From Microbacteriaceae bacterium (lineage in GTDB: Bacteria > Actinomycetota > Actinomycetes > Actinomycetales > Microbacteriaceae), in contig JAHEGB010000007.1 in NCBI GenBank assembly GCA_024645175.1, forward strand, positions 1 through 55,831: a DNA stretch of 55,831 bases, written 5' to 3'. Made by a program: the position numbers and the translations under genes. Of this stretch, positions 54,320-55,831 are shown one piece after another. Numbering within the stretch: the first letter of the stretch is position 1; every line of letters begins with the position of its first letter. Below the pieces are notes generated by a model that saw only the letters and a list, made by a program, of their open reading frames with translations, was not told where the DNA came from and did not search any database.

Positions 54320-55333
54320 GTGTTTTACAAGTTGATCTTTAATGCGTTCTTTAGGTTCATCGACCCTGAGCGAGCGCACCACCTGGGCATGTTTGTGATT
54401 CGTGTGCTGGGTGCAACCGGGCTGTCTGGTTTATTGCGCAGCAAGAGCGCCCACCCGGTTGACGCAATGGGCTTGCACTTTGATTCACCGTTCGGTTTGG
54501 CAGCGGGTTTCGATAAAAATGCTGTCGCAATCAAAGCGCTTGGCGACCTGGGGTTCTCACACGTTGAAGTTGGCACCGTGACGGCAATCGCTCAGAACGG
54601 CAACGACAAGCCGAGACTCTTTCGCCTAATTGAAGACCGTGCTCTCATCAATCGAATGGGTTTCAATAATGAAGGCGCGGCTGCTGTCGCAAGGCGAATT
54701 GCCAAAACCAGACTTCGCTACGGAGCGAGCCTTCCGGTAATCGGAATCAACATTGGCAAGAGCCGCGTAGTCGAGGTTGAGAACGCTGTTGATGACTATA
54801 GAACTAGTGCCAGATTGCTCTCTCCTTTGGCAGACTACATCGCCGTAAACGTGTCATCTCCAAACACGCCTGGTCTGCGATCGCTGCAGACTACAGAGGC
54901 GCTGAAGCCCATTCTCGAAGCCGTTTTGGCCGAGTCGGCTGGCAAGCCTGTGCTTGTCAAAATTGCTCCCGATTTGACTGATAAAGAGATCACCGAAGTA
55001 GCCAAGCTCGCAAAGAAATTGAAACTCGCTGGTGTGATTGCGACCAACACGACGATTTCGCGTGACGGTCTGAACACCAGCGCGGCCATTGTTTCAGAAA
55101 AAGGCGCTGGCGGTTTATCTGGCGCTCCGCTCAAGGCTAGATCGCTTGAAGTACTTGACCTTTTGAAAAAAACACTCGACGATGACTGTGTCGTGATTTC
55201 TGTTGGGGGAGTCGAGACCGCGGCCGAAGTGCTTGACCGCCTTCGACACGGAGCAACTTTGGTGCAGGGTTACAGCGGATTTATCTACGAGGGTCCGCTT
55301 TGGGCTCGCAAAATTAGGAAGGGCATGAATTGA
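54320..55333 (+). CDS. pyrD: dihydroorotate dehydrogenase (quinone), class 2
   Basis: This 337-residue FMN enzyme oxidises dihydroorotate to orotate and passes electrons to quinone at the membrane, in pyrimidine synthesis. The N-terminal helical hydrophobic segment (FYKLIFNAFFRFIDPERAHH) is the class 2 membrane-associated part. It has FGLAAGFDKNA, GFSHVEVGTVTA, NRMGFNNEG, NVSSPNTPGLRSLQ with the catalytic Ser, and VGGVETAAEVLDRL with the FMN phosphate site. GTG 54320 is the first start and appears to be leaderless. The end overlaps the next gene (TTGA). Confidence 0.95.
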   Translation: MFYKLIFNAFFRFIDPERAHHLGMFVIRVLGATGLSGLLRSKSAHPVDAMGLHFDSPFGLAAGFDKNAVAIKALGDLGFSHVEVGTVTAIAQNGNDKPRLFRLIEDRALINRMGFNNEGAAAVARRIAKTRLRYGASLPVIGINIGKSRVVEVENAVDDYRTSARLLSPLADYIAVNVSSPNTPGLRSLQTTEALKPILEAVLAESAGKPVLVKIAPDLTDKEITEVAKLAKKLKLAGVIATNTTISRDGLNTSAAIVSEKGAGGLSGAPLKARSLEVLDLLKKTLDDDCVVISVGGVETAAEVLDRLRHGATLVQGYSGFIYEGPLWARKIRKGMN

Positions 55334-55695
55334 CAACCGTAGTTCTTTGGGCCGAGCAGCTTGAAGTCTCTGCCGATTTTTATGCCGCGTTGCTTTCTGC
55401 CGAAAAGTCAGATCAGTCTGCAGACTTTGTTCGAATCTCATCTGACGCGAACCAAATTCTTTTGCACGCTGTTCCTGCTGAATATCGTGAAGGGGTTTCA
55501 GTGCCGCCGGCTATCCGTGAAGAAGCGGTCATGAAGCCGGTTTATCAGGTGACGTCAATTGCTGCCGCTCGTGCAGCAGTGCAGGGGCTAGCAGGGCAAG
55601 TCTTTGCGACAGATCGCGAGCAAAGTTACGGCACAACCAAGTACTGCGACGGCTTTGACCCAGAGGGCAATGTGTTTCAACTAGCCGAGGGCTAG
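55330..55695 (+). CDS. small VOC-superfamily (glyoxalase/bleomycin resistance-like) protein
   Basis: A 121-residue single-domain protein of vicinal oxygen chelate type, with the pattern VLWAEQLEVSADFYAALL at the start and DGFDPEGNVFQLAEG at the end, where DPEGN-F-L is the family mark. Both halves keep the beta-alpha-beta layout, but I cannot see a full metal ligand set, so no reaction is assigned. The TTG start overlaps the pyrD stop, with AGGAAGGG ahead, so it is coupled to pyrD. Confidence 0.75.
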   Translation: MTTVVLWAEQLEVSADFYAALLSAEKSDQSADFVRISSDANQILLHAVPAEYREGVSVPPAIREEAVMKPVYQVTSIAAARAAVQGLAGQVFATDREQSYGTTKYCDGFDPEGNVFQLAEG

Positions 55696-55700
55696 AAAAC

Positions 55701-55831
55701 TTAAACCAAACGAGTTTCTGGGGCCTTGGTTTCGCGTGGGTCGAAGACCGCCACTGGCTCAAGAATCTCGGCAACATTGGCCATGACATCGGCTGGAATT
55801 TCTACGCCAACCGCTGCAATGTTCGAAGCAA
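55701..55831 (-). CDS. 3' end of an unidentified gene, cut by the window edge
   Basis: The bottom strand has an open frame from the window edge to a TAA at 55703-55701, giving 42 C-terminal residues that end APETRLV, with the middle part AEILEPVAVFDPRETK. The stop lies five bases from the VOC gene stop (convergent). The codon use fits the neighbours, and the residues suggest a folded end of an enzyme, but no family is recognisable from this short piece. Confidence 0.55.
   Translation of the reverse strand, partial: ASNIAAVGVEIPADVMANVAEILEPVAVFDPRETKAPETRLV

Noticed and set aside
1-55831. CRISPR arrays, insertion sequences, phage genes, toxin-antitoxin pairs or defence islands
   Set aside because: No regularly spaced repeats, transposase or integrase motifs, attachment repeats or defence-type genes were seen; the gene content is core chromosomal.

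Overview
The window is a gene-dense stretch of an actinobacterial chromosome, most likely from a small-genome freshwater member of the Microbacteriaceae (Rhodoluna/Aquiluna-like 'Luna' type). This is inferred from gene order and gene families: ParA-ScpA-ScpB-RluB-Cmk-Der, PgsA-GarA-FtsR, AroG-PknL-Rv2175c-IdsA-DUF3040-MraZ and the full division and cell wall (dcw) cluster all follow the order known from Mycobacterium and Corynebacterium. Base composition is moderate, intergenic spaces are very short, and neighbouring genes often overlap by 1-17 bases. No insertion sequence, phage, CRISPR array or rRNA is visible, and no gene-free stretch exceeds 300 bases.

Layout. 1-6.8 kb: chromosome segregation (parA, scpA, scpB), rluB, aromatic amino acid genes (aroH-type chorismate mutase, tyrA), cmk and der. 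6.8-9.3 kb: tRNA-Pro(GGG), a CDP-alcohol phosphatidyltransferase, a GarA-type FHA protein and two MerR regulators, one FtsR-like. 9.3-15.7 kb: a reverse-strand ParA-like ATPase, pyruvate carboxylase, a second MinD/ParA-like ATPase and peptide deformylase. 15.6-25.9 kb: long-chain acyl-CoA synthetase (-), ROK glucokinase, PlsC, class II DAHP synthase, then a PASTA Ser/Thr kinase and a LysM protein on the reverse strand, a Rv2175c-like DNA-binding protein, a polyprenyl diphosphate synthase (-) and a DUF3040 membrane protein that ends in a clear terminator. 25.9-45.2 kb: mraZ-rsmH-ftsL-ftsI-murE-murF-mraY-murD-ftsW-murG-murC-ftsQ-ftsZ-yggS-sepF-yggT-divIVA-lspA-rluD. 45.3-55.8 kb: dnaE, a reverse-strand flavin reductase overlapping its end, hisD, nrdR-nrdJ (B12-dependent ribonucleotide reductase), pyrD, a small VOC protein and the 3' end of a reverse-strand gene cut by the window edge.

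How it fits together: lipid II synthesis (MurC-G, MraY), its polymerisation (FtsW, FtsI), the Z-ring (FtsZ, SepF, FtsQ, FtsL) and polar growth (DivIVA) are encoded in one run. The upstream kinase, FHA and MerR genes are relatives of proteins that tune growth and division in other Actinobacteria. The main non-coding finds are a paired NrdR box before nrdR-nrdJ, a promoter plus MraZ-type 10-bp repeats before mraZ, perfect DnaA-box 9-mers in both of these regions, an inverted repeat before ftsZ partly shared with a merR leader, and three genes with a TAGSCT-N6-GTG arrangement suggesting leaderless mRNAs. I found no wholly new multi-gene system; the novelty is in regulation and unusual details. 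All functional calls come from reading motifs and gene order, not from database searches.
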